NCBI GenBank assembly: GCA_963923455.1
Contig: CAWULT010000007.1
Location: 8,739-72,738, forward strand
Direction of reading: 5' to 3'
From: CAWULT01 sp963923455
GTDB taxonomy: Bacteria; Acidobacteriota; Vicinamibacteria; Vicinamibacterales; UBA2999
Length of the DNA: 64,000 nucleotides
The position numbers and the translations under genes are program-made. A model generated the notes under the pieces. It made no database searches, was not told the DNA's origin, and worked only from the letters and a program-made list of their open reading frames with translations. Of the stretch, positions 47,408 to 56,220 are shown one piece after another (position 1 is the first letter of the stretch; each line of letters opens with the position of its first letter).

Positions 47408-47977
47408 CTAATTGCCGCGGCCGCCTGCCGGGGCGGGCGGGTTGATCACGGCGCCGTCCCAGTGCTCGACGAGTTTGCCGTTGCGAACCCGGAAGGTGTC
47501 GAAGGTGAACACCTCGTACCAGATCCCGGGCGCCGCCGTCGGGTCCTGGCGGTAGTTCTTGTGAATCACCGTCACCACGTCGCACTCGGCCATGACGATC
47601 TCGAGCGGATTTCCTGCGGGCGGCTGGGGTCCGTCGGCCTGCCCGCGGCCAGGAACCGGTCCGCCTTGCCGCGCCGCCGGCGGCCCGCCGAAGCGCGACT
47701 TGAAGTAGTCGTAATCGCCCTGCCCGGCGTCACGCGCCCCCTTGACGAACGCGGGGTTGTGCTGCTTGTAGGTGGTATCGGCTAGCGCCACGCGTTCCGG
47801 TCCGCTGATGCCGGGCCGGAAGAACTCCATCGCCACCTTCTTGTTCGCCTCGATCTCGGCTGCGGTGGCCGTGCAGCCCGCCGTCGGGAACACGACCCTG
47901 GGCGCCTGCTGGGCTCGCGCCGGCGTGGCCAGGGCCAACACGCCCGCCACGAACAACGTCGTCATCAGAACTCGCAT
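47408..47977 (-). CDS. Exported SnoaL-like / NTF2-fold protein
   Basis: A 189-residue exported protein (signal peptide ending TPARAQ). The mature part resembles SnoaL-like polyketide-cyclase/NTF2-fold proteins: EANKKVAMEFFRPG, YKQHNPAFVKGARD, DVVTVIHKNY, and the ending YEVFTFDTFRVRNGKLVEHWD are typical in order. A Gly/Pro/Gln-rich insertion lies in the middle. The start ATG 47977 follows GGAGGAAT. The enzymatic activity is unknown; many members are non-catalytic binders. It is convergent with hpaB. Confidence 0.8.
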   Translation of the reverse strand: MRVLMTTLFVAGVLALATPARAQQAPRVVFPTAGCTATAAEIEANKKVAMEFFRPGISGPERVALADTTYKQHNPAFVKGARDAGQGDYDYFKSRFGGPPAARQGGPVPGRGQADGPQPPAGNPLEIVMAECDVVTVIHKNYRQDPTAAPGIWYEVFTFDTFRVRNGKLVEHWDGAVINPPAPAGGRGN

Positions 47978-48182
47978 GCCATTCCTCCAGTGTTCGACAC
48001 TCAACGCACGGGCAACTCGAACACCCACGCGGCAGCTCCGCGATCGGGCGGGTTCCTGATCTCGGGCACGAGCGAGGGGAACGTGGCTCCACGCACGGCT
48101 CGACGAGCGACACGTGGAGGGCCTTCGTGGCCGCGATGCACGACGACGGCAGCCACGACGTGGCCAAGCCAGCGTGATCCGA
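47978..48182. other. Intergenic, no feature recognised
   Basis: About 205 bp between two minus-strand genes. I find only short overlapping open frames without family resemblance, and the ribosome site of the downstream gene at its left end. It probably carries the promoter of the SnoaL-like gene, but no clear -35/-10 pair stood out. Confidence 0.4.
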
Positions 48183-49274
48183 TCAGTCGAACAAGGCACG
48201 CAGTCCCCCTCGTTCGAGCGCCATGGCCACGCCGCTCCGTGACCCCCGGCGGCCCTGCAGCCCGGCGCCCGGGCCGCGGCGCGAGGCCGACGACCGCGCC
48301 CGGGGGCGGCTCAGGTCAGCGAACACCGTGTCGACGAACTGTTCGGCCGTCCAGTCAGGCGCCGAGTACAGCGGTGCGTAATCCCGCGCGGGGCCGACCG
48401 CCTGCACCTGCTGAAGCGTCATCCCCTTGTCGATCATCGACCGCACGCGGTCGCGGACGATGGTCAGCATGTCGCGGTACTCCGCCACGTCGGACTCGTT
48501 GCCGATGCGGCCATGCCCAGGCACGACCAGCGTCCCCCCCTGGTTGTTGATCTCCGGCACCGCGATGTCGAGGATCGTGTTCAGCGCATCCAGCGTCCCC
48601 TGGACGCTCCCGCCCCGGGCGAGATCGACCCGCGGAAACGTCACCGTCGAGAACAGATCGCCCGCCGCGATCACATCCGACCGGCGGAACCAGACGAACA
48701 GGTCGCCGTCGGTGATGGCTGCCGGCTGGTTCACCATCTCGACGACCTCTCCGCCGAAGTAGATCTGCTTCTTCGTCGTGTAGAACGTGTCGTGCGGCCA
48801 GCTCGCGTAGGGCATCCGCGGCGGCTCCTGCTTGAGTCCGCTCAGCCGGTGGAGCGCATGCTCGTGCGCGATGATCGGTGCGCCGTCCAGGCGGGACGGC
48901 TCGCGTCCCGTCGGACCACCGACGCCCGCGTTCAGGTTCCGACCCGCCGCCGACAGCACCTCGTTGCCCCCCATGTGGTGTTCGATGGCGCTGGTGTTGA
49001 TGATGTGGCGGATGGGCAACGGCGAGATCGATCGGACGGCCGCCAGCACCTTGTCGCTCATCTCGGGCACGCTCGTGTCGACGAGCAGCACACCCTCCGG
49101 GTCGATCTGGACGGTGACGTTCGCGCCAGACCCGGCCACCAGATGCACCGTCCCCTGAACGGGCAACGCCTCGACCGCCCCATCGTCGTAGGCGGGCCGC
49201 CCGGGCCGATGCGTCTGTTGTGCCGTCGGCGCAGCCACCATGGCGCCGCAGGCGGCCAACACCACGACGCCCAT
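48183..49274 (-). CDS. Exported metallo-beta-lactamase-fold protein with degenerate metal motif
   Basis: A 363-residue exported MBL-fold protein (signal peptide about 1-20). The fold landmarks are present: VTVQIDPEGVLLVDTSVP, the strand IRHIIN, AAGDLFSTVTFP and VVPGHGRIGN. The usual HxHxDH after INT is NTSAIEHHMGGN (93-104), so most first-site metal ligands are missing while Asp and the late His remain. Catalysis in the standard way is doubtful. ATG 49274 is preferred; GTG 49286 is an alternative. It follows a secreted protein gene by 26 bp, with which it is likely co-expressed. Confidence 0.8.
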   Translation of the reverse strand: MGVVVLAACGAMVAAPTAQQTHRPGRPAYDDGAVEALPVQGTVHLVAGSGANVTVQIDPEGVLLVDTSVPEMSDKVLAAVRSISPLPIRHIINTSAIEHHMGGNEVLSAAGRNLNAGVGGPTGREPSRLDGAPIIAHEHALHRLSGLKQEPPRMPYASWPHDTFYTTKKQIYFGGEVVEMVNQPAAITDGDLFVWFRRSDVIAAGDLFSTVTFPRVDLARGGSVQGTLDALNTILDIAVPEINNQGGTLVVPGHGRIGNESDVAEYRDMLTIVRDRVRSMIDKGMTLQQVQAVGPARDYAPLYSAPDWTAEQFVDTVFADLSRPRARSSASRRGPGAGLQGRRGSRSGVAMALERGGLRALFD

Positions 49275-49300
49275 CCGCGATCCCACGCCGGCCCGACGGT

Positions 49301-50191
49301 TCAACGCCGTCCCTCCTCGGGCTCGGCCGTCGAATCCGACAGCAGCTGTCGCAGCCGGCGCGCGTACTCCGGATACTGCGTCTGGGCGCCGCCCTCGGCC
49401 GCCTCCTGCGGCAGATGGTGCCGCTCCGCGTACTCCGGGTGCCTGGTTCCCAGGGGATAGGCGGGCACCTCGCCTCGCTCCAGCGACGGCAACTCGTCCG
49501 CGACCTCGAATCCCCGGGACGGCGGCACGGCCAGCGTCGGACTCCAGCGGAAGGTGGCCGTCCGCACGAACGTCTCGGACAGGTAGACGGGGTCGTCGAT
49601 CACGATAGCCAGCGTGAGGATCTCGCCGTGCCGGAAGTAGAACTCCGTCATCACGGCATACGGGCTGATCGGCAGCCCGTTCCGCTGCATGAAACTCTGC
49701 TTGATGTGAGTCGTCGTGACCTTCAGGACGCCGTTCGGCAGCCATTCTCCTGTGGAGAACCCCTGCCACTTGTGTTCCGCGTACTTGGACGGATGCGGCC
49801 GCCCGTCCATCCAGATGACGCGGTCGGCGCGGCCGAACAGGTTCTGGATGGTGTAGGCGGTGATCTGCTGCGTCCGGGGGGCCACGATCGTGCCGAGGCG
49901 GAAATCGGGCCGCGGCGCCCGCATCGCGTAGGTGACGGGGTGGGGCCGCCCCTGCCACTCGGGCAGCGAGTGCAGCGTCGGCATCCAGCTCTGCGCCTTC
50001 AGCCGCCCTGCGTCCGTGGCCGGCATGCCCACGTACTCGCCGATTTCGACGCCCGGGTCGCCTCGCAGCGGCACCTCCTCGTAGTTGCCGAGCGACGCCG
50101 ACCAGTTGCCGACGATGTCGAACTCCTGCGCGTCGGCTGCCCGCGCCAGTCCCAGGACACACGAGACCACGAGCACCGCGGAAAGCCGCAT
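49301..50191 (-). CDS. Exported protein of unknown function
   Basis: A 296-residue exported protein (signal peptide ending AADAQ). Its body has many Trp, Tyr and His residues in beta-like strands (FDIVGNWSASLGNYEEVPLRG, QQITAYTIQNLFGRADRVIWMDGRPHPSKYAEH in order), and it looks like a small barrel or lipocalin-like protein. Similar proteins precede MBL-fold genes in acidobacterial and gammaproteobacterial genomes to my recollection. No catalytic motif is recognised. It is the first gene of the pair with the MBL protein, divergent from the TonB receptor. Confidence 0.75.
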   Translation of the reverse strand: MRLSAVLVVSCVLGLARAADAQEFDIVGNWSASLGNYEEVPLRGDPGVEIGEYVGMPATDAGRLKAQSWMPTLHSLPEWQGRPHPVTYAMRAPRPDFRLGTIVAPRTQQITAYTIQNLFGRADRVIWMDGRPHPSKYAEHKWQGFSTGEWLPNGVLKVTTTHIKQSFMQRNGLPISPYAVMTEFYFRHGEILTLAIVIDDPVYLSETFVRTATFRWSPTLAVPPSRGFEVADELPSLERGEVPAYPLGTRHPEYAERHHLPQEAAEGGAQTQYPEYARRLRQLLSDSTAEPEEGRR

Positions 50192-50366
50192 CGTTCCCTC
50201 CTGACGCCTGCCGGCCGCAGTCCGGCCGGCCGTGTCGCAGAGATCATCGCCACCCCGCGCAGGTTGTCAACCCAAATCGGGCGGTGAATCTTTCCTGGAT
50301 TCGCAATCCCCAACTTAGGGTAGACTCTACCGGCCATTCTGCCTCTGCATACCCTCTCCCAGCCGG

Positions 50367-50437
50367 ACTCATCGTTCCGGGGGAGCTCTGAGCACTTCGG
50401 CACGCACTCATCGTTCGGGGTCCCTGCACACTTCGGC
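50367..50437 (+). repeat. Imperfect tandem repeat upstream of the TonB receptor
   Basis: ACTCATCGTTC occurs at 50367-50377 and 50406-50416, and ACTTCGGC at 50394-50401 and 50430-50437, in the same order, giving two units of about 36-39 bp with an indel between. It lies between the divergent secreted-protein gene and the receptor start at 50490, in its leader or promoter region. Confidence 0.7.
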
Positions 50438-50489
50438 GACACCACTGGGACGGCAACCGGTTCTCGCGTCGGGTTCAAGGAGGCAGTTG

Positions 50490-53400
50490 ATGCGGATAGC
50501 TCAGAAGGTCCAGTTCGGGCTCTTGGCGGCCATGCTGGTGGCGCCGCCACTCGTGCACGCGCAAGCCGCACTGACAGGCACGGCCAGGGACACGTCGGCC
50601 GCCGTCCTACCGGGCGTCACGGTCGAGGCCGCCAGTCCGGCGCTCATCGAGAAGGTGCGCACCACGGTCACCGACGCCGGTGGCCGGTACCAGCTCGTCG
50701 ATCTCCGCCCAGGCACCTACACGGTGACGTTCACGCTGGCGGGCTTCGGCACGTCGAAGCGCGAAGGCGTGACGCTGTCGGGCACGTCGGTCACCACCGT
50801 GGACGCCGAGATGCGCGTGGGCGCACTCGAGGAGACCATTACGGTCACGGGGCAGGCAGCCGTCGTCGACGTCAAGACGCTGACCCAGCAGGCCGTGATG
50901 ACGTCGGACACGGTGGACGCGCTGCCGAGCGCGCGGAACTACTTCGGCTTGGCGCGCATGATTCCGGGGACCGTCGGCGGGGGCACCGACGTCGGTGGCG
51001 CGACGGTCCAGGACGTGGGACAGGCGATCCAGGTGCATGGCAGCCGCGGCGTCGACCAGCGCGTCACCGTGAACGGCGTCAGCACGATGACCCTCCAGGC
51101 GGGCGGCAGCATCGGCGGGCAAACCCCCGACCTCGGATCGGCTGCCGAAGTGACTGTCGACACGAGTTCGCTCGCCGCGGACCTGCCGACCGGCGGCGTC
51201 CGCATCAACTTCGTGCCCAAGGACGGCGGCAACCGGTTCGCCAACTCGACGTTCTTCACGTTCTCCAACAAGAGCCTCCAGGGCAACAACTTCACGACGG
51301 CGTTGCAGCAGGCCGGCCTCTTCACCCCGAACAAGGTCGTCAACAACTACGACCTGAACGAATCCTTCGGCGGCCCGTTCCGAAAGGACAGGGTGTGGTT
51401 CTGGTTCTCGAGCCGCTTCAACCACACCGAGAACGAGGTCGCGATCTTCGAGAACAAGAACGCGTTCAACCCGAGCGCCTGGCTCTACGAGCCCGACCCG
51501 TCCAAGCCGGGCGTCAACAAGGGCACCCAGATCAACAGCAGCCTGCGTGTCACGTGGCAGGTGAGCCCGCGCAACAAGATCGCCGGCACGTTCAAAGCCG
51601 ACAAGTGGTGCAACTGTCCGAACAACATCAGTGCGACCCAGGCCCCCGAGGCGGCCCGTGACCGCCGCTTCCCGGCGCTTCGCCAGGAGCACGCGGAGTG
51701 GACCTCGCCGATCAGCAACCGGCTGCTCTTCGAGGCCGTCGGCCTGCACCTGTTCGAGCGGTGGGGCAACATGCACCTACGCGTGAACGACGGCTCGCTG
51801 AAGGACCCGGCGCTCGAGGCCGTGCTGCCGCAGCTCATCGGCGTGCTCGAGCAGAGCAACGGCCTGAACTACCGGGTCCTGACCAACTACAACAACACGG
51901 CGGTGCCGAGCTTCACGTATCGCGCCGCCATGTCGTACGTCACCGGCGAGCACGCGGTGAAGTTCGGCTTCAACCGCACGCACGGCTACCTCAACGAACG
52001 GCTGTACACGCTGAATCCCCTCGCCTACCGGTTCAACAACGGCGTGCCCAACCTCATCACCGAACGGGCGCTGGAGTTCACCGCGCAGACGAATCTCGAC
52101 AACGACATGGGCTTCTACGTTCAGGATCGGTGGACGATCGACCGGCTGACCGTGCAGGGCGCCATCCGCTTCGACGTCTTCCAGACCAGCTTTCCCGAGC
52201 AGAAGGTGGGCCCGTCACTGCTGACGCCGACGCGGAACATCACGTTCCCCGCCCAGGACAACATCGACTGGAAGGACCTGACCTACCGGTCAGGCATGGC
52301 GTACGACCTCTTCGGCACCGGCAAGACGGCGCTGAAGGTCGCGTTCAACAAGTACCTGCTGGGCCAGACGCTGAACGCCCTCGGCCGCGACCCGAACCCG
52401 GTGCTGGCCATGCGCACGACGACCACCCGGTCGTGGAACGACCGTGGGGGTCTCGGGATCAACGGTGACTACACGCCCCAGTGCGACCTGCTGAACCCGT
52501 TGGCCAACGGGGAGTGCGGCGCCATCGCCAACGCCGACTTCGGCTCTCCGATTCCCAGTGATACGTTCGACAAGGACCTGATCTCCGGCTTCAACCATCG
52601 GCAGGCGAACTGGGAACTCTCGACGAGCGTGCAGCACCAGCTCACGCAGGGCCTCGGTATCGACGTCGGGTACTTCCGCCGGGCCTGGGCGCACTTCCGC
52701 GTGACCGACAACCTGCTCGTCGCCCCGGAGGACTTCACCCGATTCGACATCACGCTGCCGCAGGACTCCCGCCTGCCCGGTGGTGGTGGCAACACGCTGC
52801 GGGGCTTCTACGACGTCACGCCGGCCAAGTTCGGCCAGGTCCGCAACCTGAACGCGTTGTCCGACAAGTACGGTTCGCAGTTCGAGAACTGGAACGGCGT
52901 GGACGTCACCGTGAACGCGCGGATGAAGAACGGCCTCGTGCTGCAGGGCGGCGTCAGCACTGGCAAGACGATGGAGGACAACTGCGAGATCGTGGCGAAG
53001 CTGCCGGAGATGAACAACCTGGCGGCCGTCGGCACGCTCCCGGCTTCGTGGCGGCCCGCGCAGTACTGCCACCGGGAATCGCCGTTCCTGACGCAGGCGA
53101 AGGTCTACGGCGTCTACACCCTGCCCAAGGTGGACGTCCAGATCTCGGGCACCCTCCGCAGCGTCCCCGGCCAGATCGACGTCCTGAACAACGGCACGCT
53201 CGACGTCAACATCGGCATGGTGGCAACCAACCCATTCCTGGCGGCGAACTCCACGCTGGGCCGCGTGCTCGCGGGGAACCAGCCGAACATGACGGTGCAG
53301 ATCCTCAACCCGCTCACGACCTACCTGGATCGCCGCAACCTGCTCGACATGCGGTTCGGCAAGGTCTTCCGCATGAAGCAGACCGGGCGCGCGGTCGTCA

Positions 53401-53555
53401 GCTTCGACCTGTTCAACCTGCTCAACTCGAACGCGCTCGTCAGCGTCAACCAGACGTCGAACCTGGGGGCGAGCGGAGGACTGGCGTCGTACCTGCGTCC
53501 AACCGAGATCGTCAACGCCCGGCTGGGCAAGATCAGCGTGAATTTCGACTTCTAG
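50490..53555 (+). CDS. Oar-like TonB-dependent receptor with carboxypeptidase-regulatory domain
   Basis: A 1021-residue outer-membrane protein. After a signal peptide (ending PPLVHAQ) comes a carboxypeptidase-regulatory-like Ig domain (TGTARDTSAAVLPGVTVEA to TVDAEMRVGALEETITVTG). Next is a plug domain (VHGSRGVDQRVTVNGVSTM) and a long beta barrel rich in aromatic strands that ends with the terminal Phe of INVSFDF-type barrel ends (here ISVNFDF). Such receptors are abundant in Acidobacteria and import large substrates or take part in surface functions. ATG 50490 has AAGGAGG upstream. No SusD-like partner is adjacent, and no TonB gene is in the window. Confidence 0.9.
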   Translation: MRIAQKVQFGLLAAMLVAPPLVHAQAALTGTARDTSAAVLPGVTVEAASPALIEKVRTTVTDAGGRYQLVDLRPGTYTVTFTLAGFGTSKREGVTLSGTSVTTVDAEMRVGALEETITVTGQAAVVDVKTLTQQAVMTSDTVDALPSARNYFGLARMIPGTVGGGTDVGGATVQDVGQAIQVHGSRGVDQRVTVNGVSTMTLQAGGSIGGQTPDLGSAAEVTVDTSSLAADLPTGGVRINFVPKDGGNRFANSTFFTFSNKSLQGNNFTTALQQAGLFTPNKVVNNYDLNESFGGPFRKDRVWFWFSSRFNHTENEVAIFENKNAFNPSAWLYEPDPSKPGVNKGTQINSSLRVTWQVSPRNKIAGTFKADKWCNCPNNISATQAPEAARDRRFPALRQEHAEWTSPISNRLLFEAVGLHLFERWGNMHLRVNDGSLKDPALEAVLPQLIGVLEQSNGLNYRVLTNYNNTAVPSFTYRAAMSYVTGEHAVKFGFNRTHGYLNERLYTLNPLAYRFNNGVPNLITERALEFTAQTNLDNDMGFYVQDRWTIDRLTVQGAIRFDVFQTSFPEQKVGPSLLTPTRNITFPAQDNIDWKDLTYRSGMAYDLFGTGKTALKVAFNKYLLGQTLNALGRDPNPVLAMRTTTTRSWNDRGGLGINGDYTPQCDLLNPLANGECGAIANADFGSPIPSDTFDKDLISGFNHRQANWELSTSVQHQLTQGLGIDVGYFRRAWAHFRVTDNLLVAPEDFTRFDITLPQDSRLPGGGGNTLRGFYDVTPAKFGQVRNLNALSDKYGSQFENWNGVDVTVNARMKNGLVLQGGVSTGKTMEDNCEIVAKLPEMNNLAAVGTLPASWRPAQYCHRESPFLTQAKVYGVYTLPKVDVQISGTLRSVPGQIDVLNNGTLDVNIGMVATNPFLAANSTLGRVLAGNQPNMTVQILNPLTTYLDRRNLLDMRFGKVFRMKQTGRAVVSFDLFNLLNSNALVSVNQTSNLGASGGLASYLRPTEIVNARLGKISVNFDF

Positions 53556-53568
53556 GAAGGGTACGCCC

Positions 53569-53632
53569 CCCGGCCACCCGCTGGGTGGCCGGGCCCACGA
53601 CGACGAGCCCGCCCCCTGGAGTCAGGGGGCGG
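53569..53632 (+). terminator. Two consecutive strong hairpins after the receptor gene
   Basis: The first hairpin has an 11-bp perfect stem (CCCGGCCACCC at 53569-53579 with GGGTGGCCGGG at 53583-53593) and a 3-nt loop. The second pairs CCGCCCCCT (53609-53617) with AGGGGGCGG (53624-53632) around a 6-nt loop. Neither has a U-tract, so intrinsic termination is uncertain. They lie between two converging genes and may act on both strands or stabilise 3' ends. Confidence 0.5.
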
Positions 53633-53681
53633 ACTGTGGTTCCCCTGGGCTCGCCACGCCAGGGCCGACGTCGCGCCGTCC

Positions 53682-53786
53682 CTATCGGGCCGCCCAGAAG
53701 GCCAGAACGGCGGGCCCGACCAGCCAGGCCAGCCCTTTGACCAGGAAGAACAGGAAAGCGCTCGCACCGAGGCGCCCTGCGATCAT
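53682..53786 (-). CDS. Small single-pass membrane protein, 34 residues
   Basis: ATG 53786 to TAG 53682 encodes a 34-residue peptide, opening MIAGRLGASAFLFFLVKG and continuing LAWLVGPAVLAFWAAR. It has a basic start, a long hydrophobic helix and a basic end, as in small membrane proteins. AGAGGT lies upstream at longer than ideal spacing. It sits in an otherwise empty 270-bp gap between the TonB receptor and the DUF948-like gene, in the direction of the mla operon, as its last member. Similar short proteins with an FLFFLxKGLxWL pattern exist in other bacteria to my memory. Translation is not proven. Confidence 0.5.
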   Translation of the reverse strand: MIAGRLGASAFLFFLVKGLAWLVGPAVLAFWAAR

Positions 53787-53826
53787 GACTCTGAATCGAC
53801 CTCTGCCGCGGGAGGTTTAGGCCCCG

Positions 53827-54282
53827 TCATCCGACGAACAGGTTGTCCTCGTCCTCGGCCGGCGGCGCATCGGACGCGGGCCCCCGGTCGGCCGCGGCGC
53901 GCTTCTCCCGCCGTTCGCCTGCCCCAGCCCCGCGGAACGCGCCGGCCGCGGCCCGCAAGGCCCCGAGCAGCGACAGGGCGTCGCGAGCCGGCTGCAGGAT
54001 GGTCGCGTGGAACGACGTCACCGTCTCCTCGACACGATTCGTCAGGTTGGTGATCAGGTGGTCGGCCCGCTCGACCTGGCCGGCCGCGAGCGAGGTGGCC
54101 TTGGCCGCGTCACTGGACATGGCCTGCAGGTTGGCGACGATCGGCTTGATGTCGGCCTCGATCCGGCCGATCAGCTGCCCGCCGCGGCGCGCGGCCATCA
54201 CCACTCCGACGATCAGGGCGACCTGGATCGCGGCCATCACGAACACCGACACCGCGATCACGCCGAGCAGGAAGTTCGTCAC
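53827..54282 (-). CDS. DUF948-like single-pass membrane protein
   Basis: A 151-residue protein with an N-terminal membrane helix (FLLGVIAVSVFVMAAIQVALIVGVVMAA), then a long heptad-like helix (GRIEADIKPIVANLQAMSSDAAKATSLAAGQVERADHLITNLTNRV across 36-81) and a disordered charged, Ala/Pro-rich tail. It resembles DUF948/methyl-accepting-like coiled coils of Firmicutes and Acidobacteria. It lies 16 bp after the MCE gene, so it may be an accessory of the lipid transporter, but no direct function is known. Confidence 0.75.
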   Translation of the reverse strand: MTNFLLGVIAVSVFVMAAIQVALIVGVVMAARRGGQLIGRIEADIKPIVANLQAMSSDAAKATSLAAGQVERADHLITNLTNRVEETVTSFHATILQPARDALSLLGALRAAAGAFRGAGAGERREKRAAADRGPASDAPPAEDEDNLFVG

Positions 54283-54298
54283 CGCGTCGCCTCCGGGC

Positions 54299-55339
54299 CT
54301 AGAACAGGCTCACCTTCACGTTCAGGTACTTCTTCGGGTCGGCCTTCATCGCCGCCACCAGGCCGGCGACCTCGTCGACCGTCTTGTTCAGCTTCTCATA
54401 CAACTGTTTGTCCTGCATCAGCTGGCCCATCGTGCCGTTCCCCTGCTGCAGGCCGGCGACCACCTTGTCGAGCCGGTCGGTCATCGAGTTCAGCCGGTTG
54501 TAGAGTTCCTGGTCGGTGACGAGCTTGCCCATCGTCCCCTCGCCCTTGTTGATCTTCGCGGTGATGCCGTCGAGGTTCGAGGTGGTCGCGGTCAGGGACC
54601 GGTGGAGCGCGTCGTCGTTCAGGAGCTTGCCGAGGGTGCCCTCGCCCGCGCGAATCTTCGCGGTGACGGCCTCGAGGCTCTGGACCGACCCCTCGAGCGA
54701 CTTCGCGAGCGTCGGGTCGCTGGCCAGCCGCCCCAGGCTGCCCTTGCCCTGGTTGATTCCGCGCGCCACCTGCTCGGCCGCGGTCACCAGCGCGTCGAGG
54801 TCGCGGTAGAGGGCCTCGTCGGTGAAGAGCTTCCCCACGGTCCCCTTGCCGCCCCGGATGTCGCCGATGAGCGCCGTCGCCTGGCCGATGCCGTCGCTCG
54901 CCTGCGCGGCCACCTCGGTCAGCGAGCCGGCCGCGGCGCCCGACTTCACGTACCCCCACTCGGGTACCGGCGCGCCGGCGCTCGACGCCGTGATGTCGAC
55001 GGCCGCCTCGCCGAGCAGCGACACCGACCCGAGCGACGCCACCGACGTCGAGGTGACCCGCGGCTGGTTGTCCTTGCGCAACTCCATCACGACCTCGACC
55101 CTGTCGCCGCTGAACGTGATGGCCGTCACCGTTCCGACCTCCACGCCGGCCACCCGGACGGGCGCCCCTTCCTTGAGGCCGGGGATGCTGGTGAACACGG
55201 TCTTGACCGTGTAGCGCTGCCAGAAGAAGCCGCTCTCGCCGCTCAGCATGAAGATCAGCACCGACGCCAGCAGGAGCGCGACGATCGACACGACCCCAAT
55301 CTTCAGCTCGGTCCAGGTGAGGGAACGCGTGCGTGGCAT
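54299..55339 (-). CDS. mlaD: MCE-domain (MlaD-like) protein with five 34-residue repeats
   Basis: A 346-residue periplasmic lipid-transport subunit. An N-terminal membrane helix (VVSIVALLLASVLIFML) precedes the MCE domain (about 44-118, with VFTSIPGLKEGAPVRVAGVEVG). From residue 164 five repeats with exactly 34-residue period (starting at 164, 198, 232, 266, 300) each open with a GxGTxGxL block, predicted helical, and could form a long tube or coiled bundle. The C-terminus is LNVKVSLF. It hands phospholipid between membranes together with MlaE and MlaF encoded just upstream. It is much longer than E. coli MlaD (183). Confidence 0.88.
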   Translation of the reverse strand: MPRTRSLTWTELKIGVVSIVALLLASVLIFMLSGESGFFWQRYTVKTVFTSIPGLKEGAPVRVAGVEVGTVTAITFSGDRVEVVMELRKDNQPRVTSTSVASLGSVSLLGEAAVDITASSAGAPVPEWGYVKSGAAAGSLTEVAAQASDGIGQATALIGDIRGGKGTVGKLFTDEALYRDLDALVTAAEQVARGINQGKGSLGRLASDPTLAKSLEGSVQSLEAVTAKIRAGEGTLGKLLNDDALHRSLTATTSNLDGITAKINKGEGTMGKLVTDQELYNRLNSMTDRLDKVVAGLQQGNGTMGQLMQDKQLYEKLNKTVDEVAGLVAAMKADPKKYLNVKVSLF

Positions 55340-55360
55340 GGCTCGTTGGTCCTTTTGTGA

Positions 55361-56206
55361 CTATGACAGGAAGTTCCGGATGTACGGGTCCCGTGACGCC
55401 CGCAATTCAGCGGCGTTGCCCTCGAACACCAGCACGCCGTCCTTGAGCATGATGAATTCCGCCTCGTCGGCCTTCCGCTCGTCGGCCGGCGCGATCTGGA
55501 TGCGGCCGTCCACCCGCGCTGCCCCGTGCGTGGCGACGAAGAACGCGTCGCGCAACTGGTGAGTGACGATGATGGAGGCGACGCCCTCGAGGTCCCGCAA
55601 CTTGACCATCTCCTCGTCCACCGTGATGGCCGTGATCGGGTCGAGGCCCGTCGTCGCCTCGTCGTACAGCAGAATCGCCGGCTTGGTCGCCATCGCGCGC
55701 GCGATGGCGACGCGGCGCCGCTGTCCACCCGAGAGTTCCGACGGCATCCGGTCGACCAGCGCCCCCAGCCCGACGAAACCCAGCACCTCGTCGACCCGCG
55801 CGTGGACCTCGTCGTCCGACAGGTGCACCTCTTCGCGCAACCGGTAGCCGACGTTCTCGCCCACGGTCAGCGAGTCGAAGAGCGCCCCCTCCTGGAACAC
55901 CATGCCCAGGTCGGCCCGCACGCGCATCAACGCCTGCTCGTCCATCGTGTCGGTCCGCTCTCCGTGCACGTGGATCGCCCCGGCGTCGGGCTTCAGCAGC
56001 CCGAGTACCAGCTTCAGGATCGTCGACTTCCCGGAGCCGCTCGCCCCCAGGATGATCTTCGTGTGTCCCGGCAGCAGCGTGAAGCTCACGTCGCGCAGCA
56101 CGACCTTCTCGTCGAACGCCAGCGACACGTGGACCAGCTCCAGCGCCGGCGCCTCGGCGACGGCCGTGGACGTGGCGCCCGGTGTCGACTGCGGTTCCGT
56201 CATCAT
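55361..56206 (-). CDS. mlaF: ABC transporter ATPase, MlaF-like
   Basis: A 281-residue ATPase. It has Walker A LGASGSGKST, the Q-loop GMVFQEGALFDSLTV, signature LSGGQRRRVAIARA, Walker B ILLYDEATTGLD and the H-loop VTHQL. The EGALFDSLTVGENV path is typical of MlaF rather than exporter ATPases. It energises the MlaE permease for phospholipid transport. The start is ATG 56206 (MMTEP), with an alternative one codon later. Spacing is 14 bp from mlaE and 21 bp to the MCE gene. Confidence 0.92.
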   Translation of the reverse strand: MMTEPQSTPGATSTAVAEAPALELVHVSLAFDEKVVLRDVSFTLLPGHTKIILGASGSGKSTILKLVLGLLKPDAGAIHVHGERTDTMDEQALMRVRADLGMVFQEGALFDSLTVGENVGYRLREEVHLSDDEVHARVDEVLGFVGLGALVDRMPSELSGGQRRRVAIARAMATKPAILLYDEATTGLDPITAITVDEEMVKLRDLEGVASIIVTHQLRDAFFVATHGAARVDGRIQIAPADERKADEAEFIMLKDGVLVFEGNAAELRASRDPYIRNFLS

Positions 56207-56220
56207 CGGCCCGGGACGTC

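Noticed and set aside
53569..53632. Classical Rho-independent terminator after the TonB receptor
   Set aside because: The hairpins are strong but no U-tract follows on either strand, so I list them as hairpins with low confidence as a terminator.
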